A stretch of 64,000 nt of DNA from Chitinophaga pinensis (lineage in GTDB: Bacteria > Bacteroidota > Bacteroidia > Chitinophagales > CAIOSU01), in the NCBI GenBank assembly GCA_945901065.1, contig CAMDKI010000009.1:1-64000 (forward strand). The letters run 5' to 3'. The notes beneath the pieces are model-generated. The model ran no database searches. It saw nothing but the letters and a program-made list of their open reading frames with translations, and was not told the origin of the DNA. Positions within the stretch are counted from its first letter, which is position 1; every line of letters starts with the position of its first letter. Below, one piece after another: positions 18,618 to 26,788 of this stretch. The position numbers were made by a program, and so were the translations under genes.

Positions 18618-18625
18618 TATTTTTG
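18618..18625 (+). promoter_or_regulatory. Probable -7 element of the M1 aminopeptidase gene
   Basis: TATTTTTG matches TAnnTTTG. It lies 56 bases before the ATG. A good -33 element at the usual distance is not visible. Confidence 0.4.
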
Positions 18626-18680
18626 TCGCTTGCCCTATGGTATGTTCCTTTAGGGTGTTTATTATGCTTCATTCCCCACT

Positions 18681-21320
18681 ATGAATAAGTTTCATTTTAT
18701 TTTAGGGCTAGCCGTTTGGCTACTGATTGGTTCTTGTAAAACCGCCAAAGACACCGCTGCCGATTCCAGCGATCCACGGCGCGTGGCACTTGACGAGATA
18801 TTGGTAAAACCGGCGCACTTGGGCTATCAAGAAACCGAAACCAAAGCGTTCGATTTGATACATACTACCCTAGAGGTAAGTTTCGATTACGAGAAGCAAT
18901 ATTTGTTTGGCAAAGCCGAAATAACCCTTTTACCTTGGTTTTATGCTACCGATAGTTTGGTGCTCGATGCAAGGGGCTTTGACATAAAAGAGGTGAGCTT
19001 GATTGAAAAAGGCAAAAAAGAGGCCCTTAAATACACCTACGATAGCACCCAAATACACATTCGCCTGCCTAGGCTGTTTACCGCCAAAGATACCGTAAAG
19101 GTATTTGTAGACTATACCGCCAAGCCCAATGAACTAGAGGCTGGCGGCAGTGCGGCCATTTCCAGCGACAAAGGCCTGTACTTTATTAACCCAACTGGCA
19201 ACGAACCTGGTAAGCCCCGCCAAATTTGGACCCAAGGCGAAACCCAGAGTAGCTCTTGCTGGTTTCCTACTATTGATAGGCCTAACCAAAACATGACCCA
19301 AGACCTATATATAACCGCCGATAGCGGATATATTACCTTGTCGAATGGTTTATTAATTTCCTCAAAAAACAACGGCAACGGCACCCGCACCGACCACTGG
19401 CGTCAAAAGTTGCCCCATGCCCCATACTTGGTTATGATGACCATTGGCGACTTTGCCAAGGTAACCGACAAGTGGCGCGGTATGGAAGTAAGCTACTATG
19501 TAGAAAAAGCCTACGAAGAATACGCCCGCGATATTTTTGGCAACACGCCGGAAATGCTGGAGTTTTTTAGCACCAAGTTGGGCTTTAACTACCCTTGGGA
19601 AAAATACTCGCAAATTGTGGTGCGCGACTATGTGTCGGGTGCTATGGAAAACACTACCGCCAACGTTTACTTTGATGGCTTGCAGCGCACCCGAAAAGAG
19701 TTGGAAGACCTTAACTACGAATCGATAATTGCACACGAGTTGTTTCACCAATGGTTTGGCGATTTGCTTACCTGCGAGTCGTGGTCTAATTTGCCGCTCA
19801 ACGAATCGTTTGCCAACTACGGCGAATACCTTTGGATAGAGCATAAATATGGCAAGCTAGAAGCCGAAGCGCACCGCTATACCGAGTGGTTGGGCTACTT
19901 GGGCGAATCGAAAACGAAGCAGGTGCCGCTCATTCGCTTCTATTACGACGATAAGGAGGATATGTTTGATGCGCATAGCTACAACAAAGGGGGGCTTACC
20001 CTGAACCTGTTGCGCGATTATATAGGCGACGAGGCCTTTTTTGCAGCGATAAAACTGTACCTAAATGCCCACCAATATACTGCTGTAGAAATAAACGACC
20101 TGCGTTTGGCTTTTGAGCAGGTTACGGGCCAAGATTTGAACTGGTTTTTCAACCAATGGTTTACGAAGCCTGGCCACCCCGTGCTAGAGCTTAACCGTAG
20201 CTTTGATGCCGAAAGGGGCCTGTATAAAATTGCCGTGAAACAGACCCAGCAAAACGAAGAGCGCCCTATTTACCGCATACCCGTGAAAGTGGATGTGCAC
20301 TATGCCGACCGGGTAGACCGCTTGAGCTTTGTAATTGAAGATGCCGAACAAAACCTAGAGGTACGCACCAAGCAAATGCCGCTGCTGGTGGTGTTTGATG
20401 CCACGCACACCTTGCCTGCCGTTATTAAAGACGAGCTATCGGTGGCGGAGTATGCCTACCAATACAAAAATGGCAAAACCTACCGCGACCAATACGACGC
20501 ATTGATTGCCCTGAGCAAGAAGTATAGCGAGCCCGGTGCCAAAGAAGTGTTTTATGACGCCCTTGCCAACCCTTTTTGGAACATACGTAAAGTGGCCATA
20601 AACAAAATGACCATTGAAAGCGGCCAAGCCGACTATGCCAAAGTGGTGGAAATACTTAAAGGAATTGCCCAAAACGACCCTAAGAGCGATGTGGCTGCCG
20701 AGGCCATACAAAAACTGGATAAGCTGGAAGATAAAAGCTTAGTTGGGTTTTTTAACGACATAGTGGTGAGCCAACGCTTTTATGCCACCACCGCCCGTGC
20801 CTTAGAGGCTTTAATGATAGTGGACGATGAGCTGGCCTACAAGTTGGCCGCTGGCTTGCGCAACGAGCGCAACGGCGATTTGATGACCACCGTATCGTAT
20901 ATATTTGCCGTTAAAGGCAATGCCGAAGACCAAAACTTTTACGAAACCCAATTGCCACCGGCAGCGGGTTACAACCGCTACGCTTTGCTTAAAGACTATG
21001 GCGACTTTTTGGTGCTACAAAAGCCCGCGGCCATGAAAACCGCCCTGCCTACCCTGCAAGCCTTTGCCAAATATGCCGAGGCCTGGTATGAGCGTTATGC
21101 CGCCGCACAAAGCATTTACAATGTAATAGAGGCCTACCGATTGATTTTGGCCCCCGAAGATGCAGCCGCCAAAGATGCCGACCGCAGTGGCGTAATTCTC
21201 ACGCCCAATGAGCGCGCCGAATACACGGCCGTGCTAGAAACACTAACCAAAGCACTGGAAACCATTAAGCGCGAAGAAAAAAGCGAATCGGTGAAAAAAC
21301 GCTATAAGGCGTTTGAGTAG
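18681..21320 (+). CDS. M1-family zinc aminopeptidase lipoprotein
   Basis: This 879-residue protein has a lipoprotein signal with the lipobox LIGSC. The zinc site is HELFH (H352, E353, H356) with E375 in LNESFANYGEYL, and the substrate-binding GAMEN motif is in YVSGAMENTTANVYF. The C-terminal 300 residues form a helical ARM-like domain. It removes N-terminal residues from peptides in the periplasm or at the outer membrane, a nutritional role. It is a single gene with its own -7 element and no terminator that I can see after it. Confidence 0.93.
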   Translation: MNKFHFILGLAVWLLIGSCKTAKDTAADSSDPRRVALDEILVKPAHLGYQETETKAFDLIHTTLEVSFDYEKQYLFGKAEITLLPWFYATDSLVLDARGFDIKEVSLIEKGKKEALKYTYDSTQIHIRLPRLFTAKDTVKVFVDYTAKPNELEAGGSAAISSDKGLYFINPTGNEPGKPRQIWTQGETQSSSCWFPTIDRPNQNMTQDLYITADSGYITLSNGLLISSKNNGNGTRTDHWRQKLPHAPYLVMMTIGDFAKVTDKWRGMEVSYYVEKAYEEYARDIFGNTPEMLEFFSTKLGFNYPWEKYSQIVVRDYVSGAMENTTANVYFDGLQRTRKELEDLNYESIIAHELFHQWFGDLLTCESWSNLPLNESFANYGEYLWIEHKYGKLEAEAHRYTEWLGYLGESKTKQVPLIRFYYDDKEDMFDAHSYNKGGLTLNLLRDYIGDEAFFAAIKLYLNAHQYTAVEINDLRLAFEQVTGQDLNWFFNQWFTKPGHPVLELNRSFDAERGLYKIAVKQTQQNEERPIYRIPVKVDVHYADRVDRLSFVIEDAEQNLEVRTKQMPLLVVFDATHTLPAVIKDELSVAEYAYQYKNGKTYRDQYDALIALSKKYSEPGAKEVFYDALANPFWNIRKVAINKMTIESGQADYAKVVEILKGIAQNDPKSDVAAEAIQKLDKLEDKSLVGFFNDIVVSQRFYATTARALEALMIVDDELAYKLAAGLRNERNGDLMTTVSYIFAVKGNAEDQNFYETQLPPAAGYNRYALLKDYGDFLVLQKPAAMKTALPTLQAFAKYAEAWYERYAAAQSIYNVIEAYRLILAPEDAAAKDADRSGVILTPNERAEYTAVLETLTKALETIKREEKSESVKKRYKAFE

Positions 21321-21363
21321 GCGGTTGCCGTTACCTCTTTGGCTGTAGCCAGCATGTCATCCT

Positions 21364-21382
21364 GTCTCGTTTGAAACGAGAC
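21364..21382. repeat. Dispersed palindrome, copy 2
   Basis: GTCTCGTTT-G-AAACGAGAC is a 9-bp perfect stem around one central base. It is related to the copies at 6918-6934 and 26740-26756. Confidence 0.8.
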
Positions 21383-21505
21383 GAAGGGTGCGCGCGTGGG
21401 CCTGCCCGTATTGCGTGCTAACCACCCCCTACCGCCTCCTTGGCCAATCGCGCAAGGCCGTGCGAAAGAGGGGAGCTACCGTATTATGTTATCTTTTAAG
21501 TTTAC

Positions 21506-21571
21506 CTACCCCACACGCTCCTCCACTATCCTAATCTCCTCAAGGGTGAGGTGGTAGAGCTGGCAATCATT
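21506..21571 (-). pseudogene. Remnant of a restriction-modification C terminus
   Basis: On the minus strand, this stretch reads QLYHLTLEEIRIVEERVG followed by TAG, the same as the end of the intact enzyme (QLYNLTPEEIKIVEESVG, stop at 22476). At DNA level 21505-21562 and 22475-22532 agree at about 47 of 58 positions. It begins at the dinD stop codon, so dinD lies between two copies of this 3' end. Confidence 0.75.
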
Positions 21572-22415
21572 TTTTGCGCCCTTTTTTTACTTGGGTTTGT
21601 TTCAAAACCTGCTTTTCGTCTGCTTCCAGCTTCCGCTGTAGCTTTTTTACATCTTCGGCAGCAGGCAGGTTTTCGGGTACTATACCTCTTTGGGTCAACA
21701 TATTGCGCACGGCTATATTGTTGTCTATGTGTTCTTTTTCAATGTTGCCTTGTCCGTTCAAGTTTTTGCTCTGCACGTTCAGTCCCGTCATTTCGGCAGC
21801 AAGGTCTTTAGCTTTGATGCTGATGGTGGGCAGAAAATCTGCCACAGGCCGATTGTCGGGTATGCGCATCTTTTTCTTTAGCCTCTGGGTGTTCAACCTA
21901 AACAGGGCCTGGTCTCCTTTAGACCTAATGATGGCAAAACCTTGGCTATCAATGCCCCTTTCGTATAATATACCCGAAAGCTGTTTTTCAGTTTGGCTCA
22001 GTTTTTCGCGAGCTATTATCCTTTTATATTCCAAAAGCCTTTGCTCTACCAGCTCTGCCCTGCGGGTTTGTACCGCAAAGTAGTTTTGTGCAAAAGCAAT
22101 TTCTTCCTTTCGTGCATCACCGTTTTGCGCCACCAAGTAGCAAGCGTACCGGGTAAGCAATATGTCGTTAATTTCCTTTTCGGCACCCGAACCAATGGGT
22201 ACCATCTTCCTGACGTCAGGAAAATGGTTATTGACTTCTTCCCCCGCGGTGGTACAGGCGTTCTTTGCCTTTTGTATTACTTTTTCAAAGTTCTCCCATT
22301 TGTTATATCCTAAAAGGCCTTGAAGTTCTCTGGCGCTCCAGCACTCCACACCTTCTATTTCAACGGCAGCGGCCTCAAATTGCGCAAAAAGGTTTTTTAT
22401 TTCTTCCGATTTCAT
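21567..22415 (-). CDS. dinD: DNA-damage-inducible protein D (DinD-like)
   Basis: This 282-residue protein has a BRO-N-like N-terminal domain (ECWSARELQGLLGYNKWENFEKVIQKAKNAC) and the DinD run DILLTRYACYLVAQNGDARKEEIAFAQNYFAVQTRRAEL. A further conserved region is GIDSQGFAIIRSKGDQALF, with a basic tail (QTQVKKGRKK). In Escherichia coli DinD is SOS-induced and inhibits RecA strand exchange; the role here is inferred. It is placed 60 bases downstream of the restriction-modification gene, on the same strand. DinD-like genes are often carried in mobile and defence islands. Confidence 0.87.
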   Translation of the reverse strand: MKSEEIKNLFAQFEAAAVEIEGVECWSARELQGLLGYNKWENFEKVIQKAKNACTTAGEEVNNHFPDVRKMVPIGSGAEKEINDILLTRYACYLVAQNGDARKEEIAFAQNYFAVQTRRAELVEQRLLEYKRIIAREKLSQTEKQLSGILYERGIDSQGFAIIRSKGDQALFRLNTQRLKKKMRIPDNRPVADFLPTISIKAKDLAAEMTGLNVQSKNLNGQGNIEKEHIDNNIAVRNMLTQRGIVPENLPAAEDVKKLQRKLEADEKQVLKQTQVKKGRKK

Positions 22416-22475
22416 GGGCTTTGCCTTTTATTCAATCAACAGTTTGTTTTAACGTTCTGCAATTTTACGCCATGC

Positions 22476-25400
22476 CTACCCCACACTTTCTTCCACTATT
22501 TTTATCTCCTCGGGGGTGAGGTTGTATAGTTGGTAAACCAGTTGGTCTATTTCTGCCTCCAGCGCCGTGGTATCCGCAGCGGGGTCGGCTTCTTTTGCGG
22601 CAAGGATTTGGGTCACATAAGATACTATCTTCTCACTATTAGTAACTTTTGGAATCGGCAAGGTTACTACATAAGAAATCTTTAAGCGCACAAAACCTCC
22701 TCTCACAAAATCACAAGTATTTCGTAGGTAAAAGTTTGAAGTTTTTGAGTTTAAAATACCCAATAATGCCAAATCATCTGTGACTATCAACTGATTGTTA
22801 TCATTGCCATAAAACCCATTTGTGTCAAAAGCAAAAGGATTGATTTCTGAGCTAATACCTGGCCATAGAATTTTGGGTTTTTCAAATTCATCGTAATAAT
22901 CACATGCCCTTAACTCCCACCAATAATCACCTTTATCCTGCCTAGCTTCTGCTTTACCTTTATATGGCAAGAGATATTTAGCTACTGCTGGAAAACTATT
23001 ACTAAACCAATCCCATGCATCTGTCCGCTCCATATTACCATATCTTGGTGGGGGTTCGCTTACAGTGTAAGGATATTTTAACAAATTGCTTTTTATAGTA
23101 AAACCTTTGGGAATAAGGATAAGATAATTGTTAGAAGAAGGAGTATTATATTTCTTAACATCTCTACCAGCCAAAAAAGGCTTAATCAGTTCTTCACTCT
23201 TGGGGTCTTCGGCAATTAGTTTTGTCCTAGTAGACTCATCAATAACAAAGGCTTCATTTAATCCCGTCAGTACGCCTCTGTAAACTTTACCCTTTACATA
23301 CTGACCAAGTGGCTTGCCATTAGCTTTTAATTTCGATAATAATGCCTGTACGGCTGTAGATGATAATGACCAGCCCTCGTCTTGCATAGCATCTACGCCA
23401 ACTTTAAAGCGCCGGGTACTTAAGTATTCCTCAATGCCAATTTCGTATTCGAGGCTATCCAAATTTGCTGCAGCAAAAGACTCGGTAGGCGCGCTGCGCT
23501 GCAATTTTAAAATGGCGGGGTAGGTTGTGGCTTCTTCGAATACGGGTAAATCGCCAAAATCCTCAATGGCAACAATATTTTTCTTTTTGAGGTACTTGCG
23601 CAATCCAAGGCCATAGTTGGCCCGCATCCATTTATTGGGCAAAATGTAGGTAAAGTTGCCTTCCTGTTTTAGCAAATCCATGCCCAACTCAACAAAGTAA
23701 ACATATAGGTCGGCAGTGCCTGCATAGGTTTCAAACCGTTTACCAAAATATTCCTTCCATTCTTTTAATTCTTCTTGCCTTATATAAGGTGGGTTGGCAA
23801 TAATGGCATCAAATCCCACAAAATCCCCATTATCATCTAGCACTTCCGGAAACTCAAAGCGCCACTCAAAGGCGTTGCGGTATATCTTGTTGCCCTCAAT
23901 GTCGTTTATCTCGCCTTCGCGTTGGGCTATCAATAGCTTTAGGCGGCGCATTTCCAGTTCCTTCTTGCTTTCGTCTATTTGTTTGTCGCCAAACAAGTCG
24001 GTGTTCAAGGTCTCTAGCAGCAAGTATTCGCCACGCAGCTTGCTCAGTTGCTTGCGGCGTGGGTCGCGGTTGCTTACACTGTCTTTAAACTGCTGCTTTA
24101 TATCGTTTATAAAGCCCAGTAGCTCGTTCTTGGCTTCGCGGCTGGTGGTGTCTTTGTAGGCCGCCACGGCGTTGCGGTAGCTTTGTATGGTAAATTTGTC
24201 GCGCTTAAATACATCGGTAAGGTCTTCGTCCAGCGCAAACCTGCTTACCAAGCTATTGCCCTCTTTTATGTTTATGTCAATATTAGGCAGGGTCTCAAGG
24301 TCGGTGTAGCCACTTTCGGCATTGTAGTAGGCGTTTTTCAATAGCTCAATCCATAGGCGCAGGCGGCATATTTTTACACTATTGGGGTTTATATCTACGC
24401 CAAACAGGCAGTTTTCAATGATGGTCTGTTTCTCATTAAACAAGGCCTCTTGCAACTTTTGCAAACCATCAATGGGCTTGCCCGTGGCGCTCATGCGGTA
24501 CTGAAAAAACGCCATATCCTCCTCGCGGTCGGTTATCATCAACTCGTCGTTCTCAATCTCTAGGCTCCAATCCTTGTCTACTCGCGCACCGTTGGCATAG
24601 CACAGCAGGTTCAGTTCATATTTTATGGCTATTACCTCATTGAGCGCACTTACCAAAAAGTGGCCACTGCCCACGGCAGGGTCACATATTTTCAGGCTGT
24701 TTATTACCTCGTTGTAGGCCTTGCGTTTTTTGGCATCGTGGTACTCTAGGTGCTCGTGCAGTTGGTCAAAGGTTTCCACCTTCCAGCCATAAGCATCGTT
24801 AAATTTTTGCACGGTGGCGCGGCGTATGGTTTCGCGGCACATGTACATGGTTATAAAGCCGGGTGTAAAAAAGGAGCCATCCTTATAACCGTTTATTTTC
24901 TCAAATATCAAACCCAGCACGCTGGCGTTTATTAGGCGTTTGTTTTGTTCCTGTATTTCTTCGGTGCCTTCGCTGCTAAAGTTATAGGCATCTAAAAAAG
25001 CAAACAGGTAGTGCATGGTGCGCTGCTCAGTGTTTTTGGGCAGCGGCTTGCCTTCTGGGCTTTTTAGCACGGTGCTGCTGTATAGCGGCATGGTGGCTAG
25101 GTCGTCCATATCGGTTATGCTCACTAGATCTTCTTCCAACCCAGTTTGCTCAAATAGGCTACTATTGAGGTAGGGTATGTGGGCAAATTTTTCTTTTACC
25201 TCGCTGCGCCTAGCTTCGGGGCGCTTGGCCAGTACATCAAAAAACAGTTTCTCTAGCTCGTCAAATTCAGGTATAAAAGCACTGTGCAAAAACTTGAACT
25301 GTGGGTTGCCGTGGTTGTAGGTAAGCAGCTGCGCTTCGAGTAGTTTAAGGAAAAGTACTCTGTTCATCCAAGTAATGCAAAGCTCCAAGGCTACGTTAAA

Positions 25401-26339
25401 TACCCGCTCTTCATCATTATCGCCAAAGTGGCCTGGGTTGGTAAGCTTGGGTAGTTTGTTGCGGTCTTCGATGCGGCGAATGCACATCTCTAGCAAGCTG
25501 GCGGCATCGCGTTCACCTTGGGGTTTGCGCGAAATGAGTTTTTTGCCCTTGTCTTTAAACTCCACCAAGCCAACAATGTGCAATAGCTCGGCATAAAATG
25601 GCTTATCGAGTGAGTTGCTGTCGTTGGCAAAAGGCTGCTTAAGCAAGTGCTGCGGGCTCATGAGCTTGTACAGCGCCACCAGCTTATTATCGTCGGCTAG
25701 GTCGGTGTTGCGTATGGCCTTTTCGTAACTGCTGATGCTGAACCAAGCAAACTCTAACTGGTCGGCCACTGCGGCCACATACTTAGGGGCTATTTCCTTA
25801 TAGAAAAGCGAAGTGTTGCCACTGGTTTTTTGCCCTGTACTCCAGCTACGGTATTCTTTTAATAGTGCTTTGTTTTCGTAAAACAGTTTCTCAAACAGCT
25901 TGGCATCAAAAACGTACCACTCTTGTACATTGGTTATTACTAAGTGTTTCAACTCGTTGTTGCCGCCATCGTCAACCCGCTCGCGCAGGTAGTATAGTAG
26001 CAGCTCGTACATGGCCTTGGCGTTCAGGTTGTCCTTAGTTACCATTTCGGCCTTGTTCTTGGGGGCTTTTACCTCAAACAATACTCCAATAGGGTCTTTG
26101 GCCGATTTGCCCGTGCGGATAACCAAATCGTAATACTCGTGTGGGGTAATGTCGTATTCCTGATAAAACACATCGCGCAAAAACTGCGAAACGTATGTTT
26201 TCTGTTTTTCCTCGTCGGTATCGCCCATTTTATCCAAAAGGGTAACAAAGGCCGCTTTGTAACGGTCCATCTCGTCGCGGGTAACAGATTGCTTGCGGTA
26301 GGCCTTGTTAAGCGCTTGCCCAATTTTGAGGATATTCAT
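22476..26339 (-). CDS. Single-chain (type IIG-like) restriction-modification enzyme
   Basis: This 1,287-residue protein combines a nuclease, a methyltransferase and a specificity domain. The N-terminal PD-(D/E)xK-like site is D71 (DLVIRTG) with E89-V-K91 (FEVKAP). The adenine N6-methyltransferase has motif I DPAVGSGHFLVSALNEV near residue 553 and the catalytic NPPYIRQEE near residue 846. The C-terminal 300 residues look like a TaqI/Eco57I-type target-recognition domain. It would methylate one strand of an asymmetric site and cut nearby foreign DNA. There is no separate hsdS-like or endonuclease gene. The recognition sequence cannot be predicted here. Confidence 0.9.
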   Translation of the reverse strand: MNILKIGQALNKAYRKQSVTRDEMDRYKAAFVTLLDKMGDTDEEKQKTYVSQFLRDVFYQEYDITPHEYYDLVIRTGKSAKDPIGVLFEVKAPKNKAEMVTKDNLNAKAMYELLLYYLRERVDDGGNNELKHLVITNVQEWYVFDAKLFEKLFYENKALLKEYRSWSTGQKTSGNTSLFYKEIAPKYVAAVADQLEFAWFSISSYEKAIRNTDLADDNKLVALYKLMSPQHLLKQPFANDSNSLDKPFYAELLHIVGLVEFKDKGKKLISRKPQGERDAASLLEMCIRRIEDRNKLPKLTNPGHFGDNDEERVFNVALELCITWMNRVLFLKLLEAQLLTYNHGNPQFKFLHSAFIPEFDELEKLFFDVLAKRPEARRSEVKEKFAHIPYLNSSLFEQTGLEEDLVSITDMDDLATMPLYSSTVLKSPEGKPLPKNTEQRTMHYLFAFLDAYNFSSEGTEEIQEQNKRLINASVLGLIFEKINGYKDGSFFTPGFITMYMCRETIRRATVQKFNDAYGWKVETFDQLHEHLEYHDAKKRKAYNEVINSLKICDPAVGSGHFLVSALNEVIAIKYELNLLCYANGARVDKDWSLEIENDELMITDREEDMAFFQYRMSATGKPIDGLQKLQEALFNEKQTIIENCLFGVDINPNSVKICRLRLWIELLKNAYYNAESGYTDLETLPNIDINIKEGNSLVSRFALDEDLTDVFKRDKFTIQSYRNAVAAYKDTTSREAKNELLGFINDIKQQFKDSVSNRDPRRKQLSKLRGEYLLLETLNTDLFGDKQIDESKKELEMRRLKLLIAQREGEINDIEGNKIYRNAFEWRFEFPEVLDDNGDFVGFDAIIANPPYIRQEELKEWKEYFGKRFETYAGTADLYVYFVELGMDLLKQEGNFTYILPNKWMRANYGLGLRKYLKKKNIVAIEDFGDLPVFEEATTYPAILKLQRSAPTESFAAANLDSLEYEIGIEEYLSTRRFKVGVDAMQDEGWSLSSTAVQALLSKLKANGKPLGQYVKGKVYRGVLTGLNEAFVIDESTRTKLIAEDPKSEELIKPFLAGRDVKKYNTPSSNNYLILIPKGFTIKSNLLKYPYTVSEPPPRYGNMERTDAWDWFSNSFPAVAKYLLPYKGKAEARQDKGDYWWELRACDYYDEFEKPKILWPGISSEINPFAFDTNGFYGNDNNQLIVTDDLALLGILNSKTSNFYLRNTCDFVRGGFVRLKISYVVTLPIPKVTNSEKIVSYVTQILAAKEADPAADTTALEAEIDQLVYQLYNLTPEEIKIVEESVG

Positions 26340-26788
26340 AGTACTCCAAAGCTAATAAAAAGACATGGCAGAAAAAGATATGGAGTAAAGTTTTTACGTG
26401 TTGTGTATTTTTCCCCTACTCGCGCGGAAGTTACTTCCGCGCCAGCAACGGTTATTAATCCCCCAAAAAAACAATTTCCCTCACGCTCAATCACTTGCAT
26501 TTTTACATAAAAATAAATGGAGTTTATATTTGCGAGAAATAAAATCGGGTGGTAAATTAGTGTAAATAGTTGCCGAGGCACTGTTTGTATTCATGATGGC
26601 CTACGTGGGGGCGCCATGCCCCGAGCGGTGAACCAGAGGTTCAAGCCAACAGCTATTCCGTAGCATTTACAACGGATAGCAAGCAGTTATTTTTTACCCT
26701 TAACTAAGCAACTTTTTCCATGGACCATCGACCATGGACCCTCGTTTAAAACGAGGCAAGCTATCGACTTTTCCCTATCTTTACGCCT
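26340..26788. other. Gene-free interval between R-M gene and helicase gene
   Basis: No coding frame is supported. It holds a 21-base palindrome GCGCGGAAGT-T-ACTTCCGCGC (26422-26442), a GC-rich hairpin near 26606-26621, repeated CCATGGAC elements (about 26718-26740) and the CTCGTTT palindrome at 26740-26756. It is probably the joint upstream region of two divergent genes; TATCTTTA, one base off the -7 consensus, lies just before the helicase start. Confidence 0.6.
26740..26756. repeat. Dispersed palindrome, copy 3
   Basis: CCTCGTTT-A-AAACGAGG has an 8-bp stem around one central A and is related to the copies at 6918 and 21364. Confidence 0.8.

Noticed and set aside
22476-26339. BREX PglX or type I HsdM assignment for the R-M protein.
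   Set aside because: A nuclease-like EVK site, a methyltransferase and a specificity domain are fused, and no BREX or hsdS/hsdR neighbours are present.
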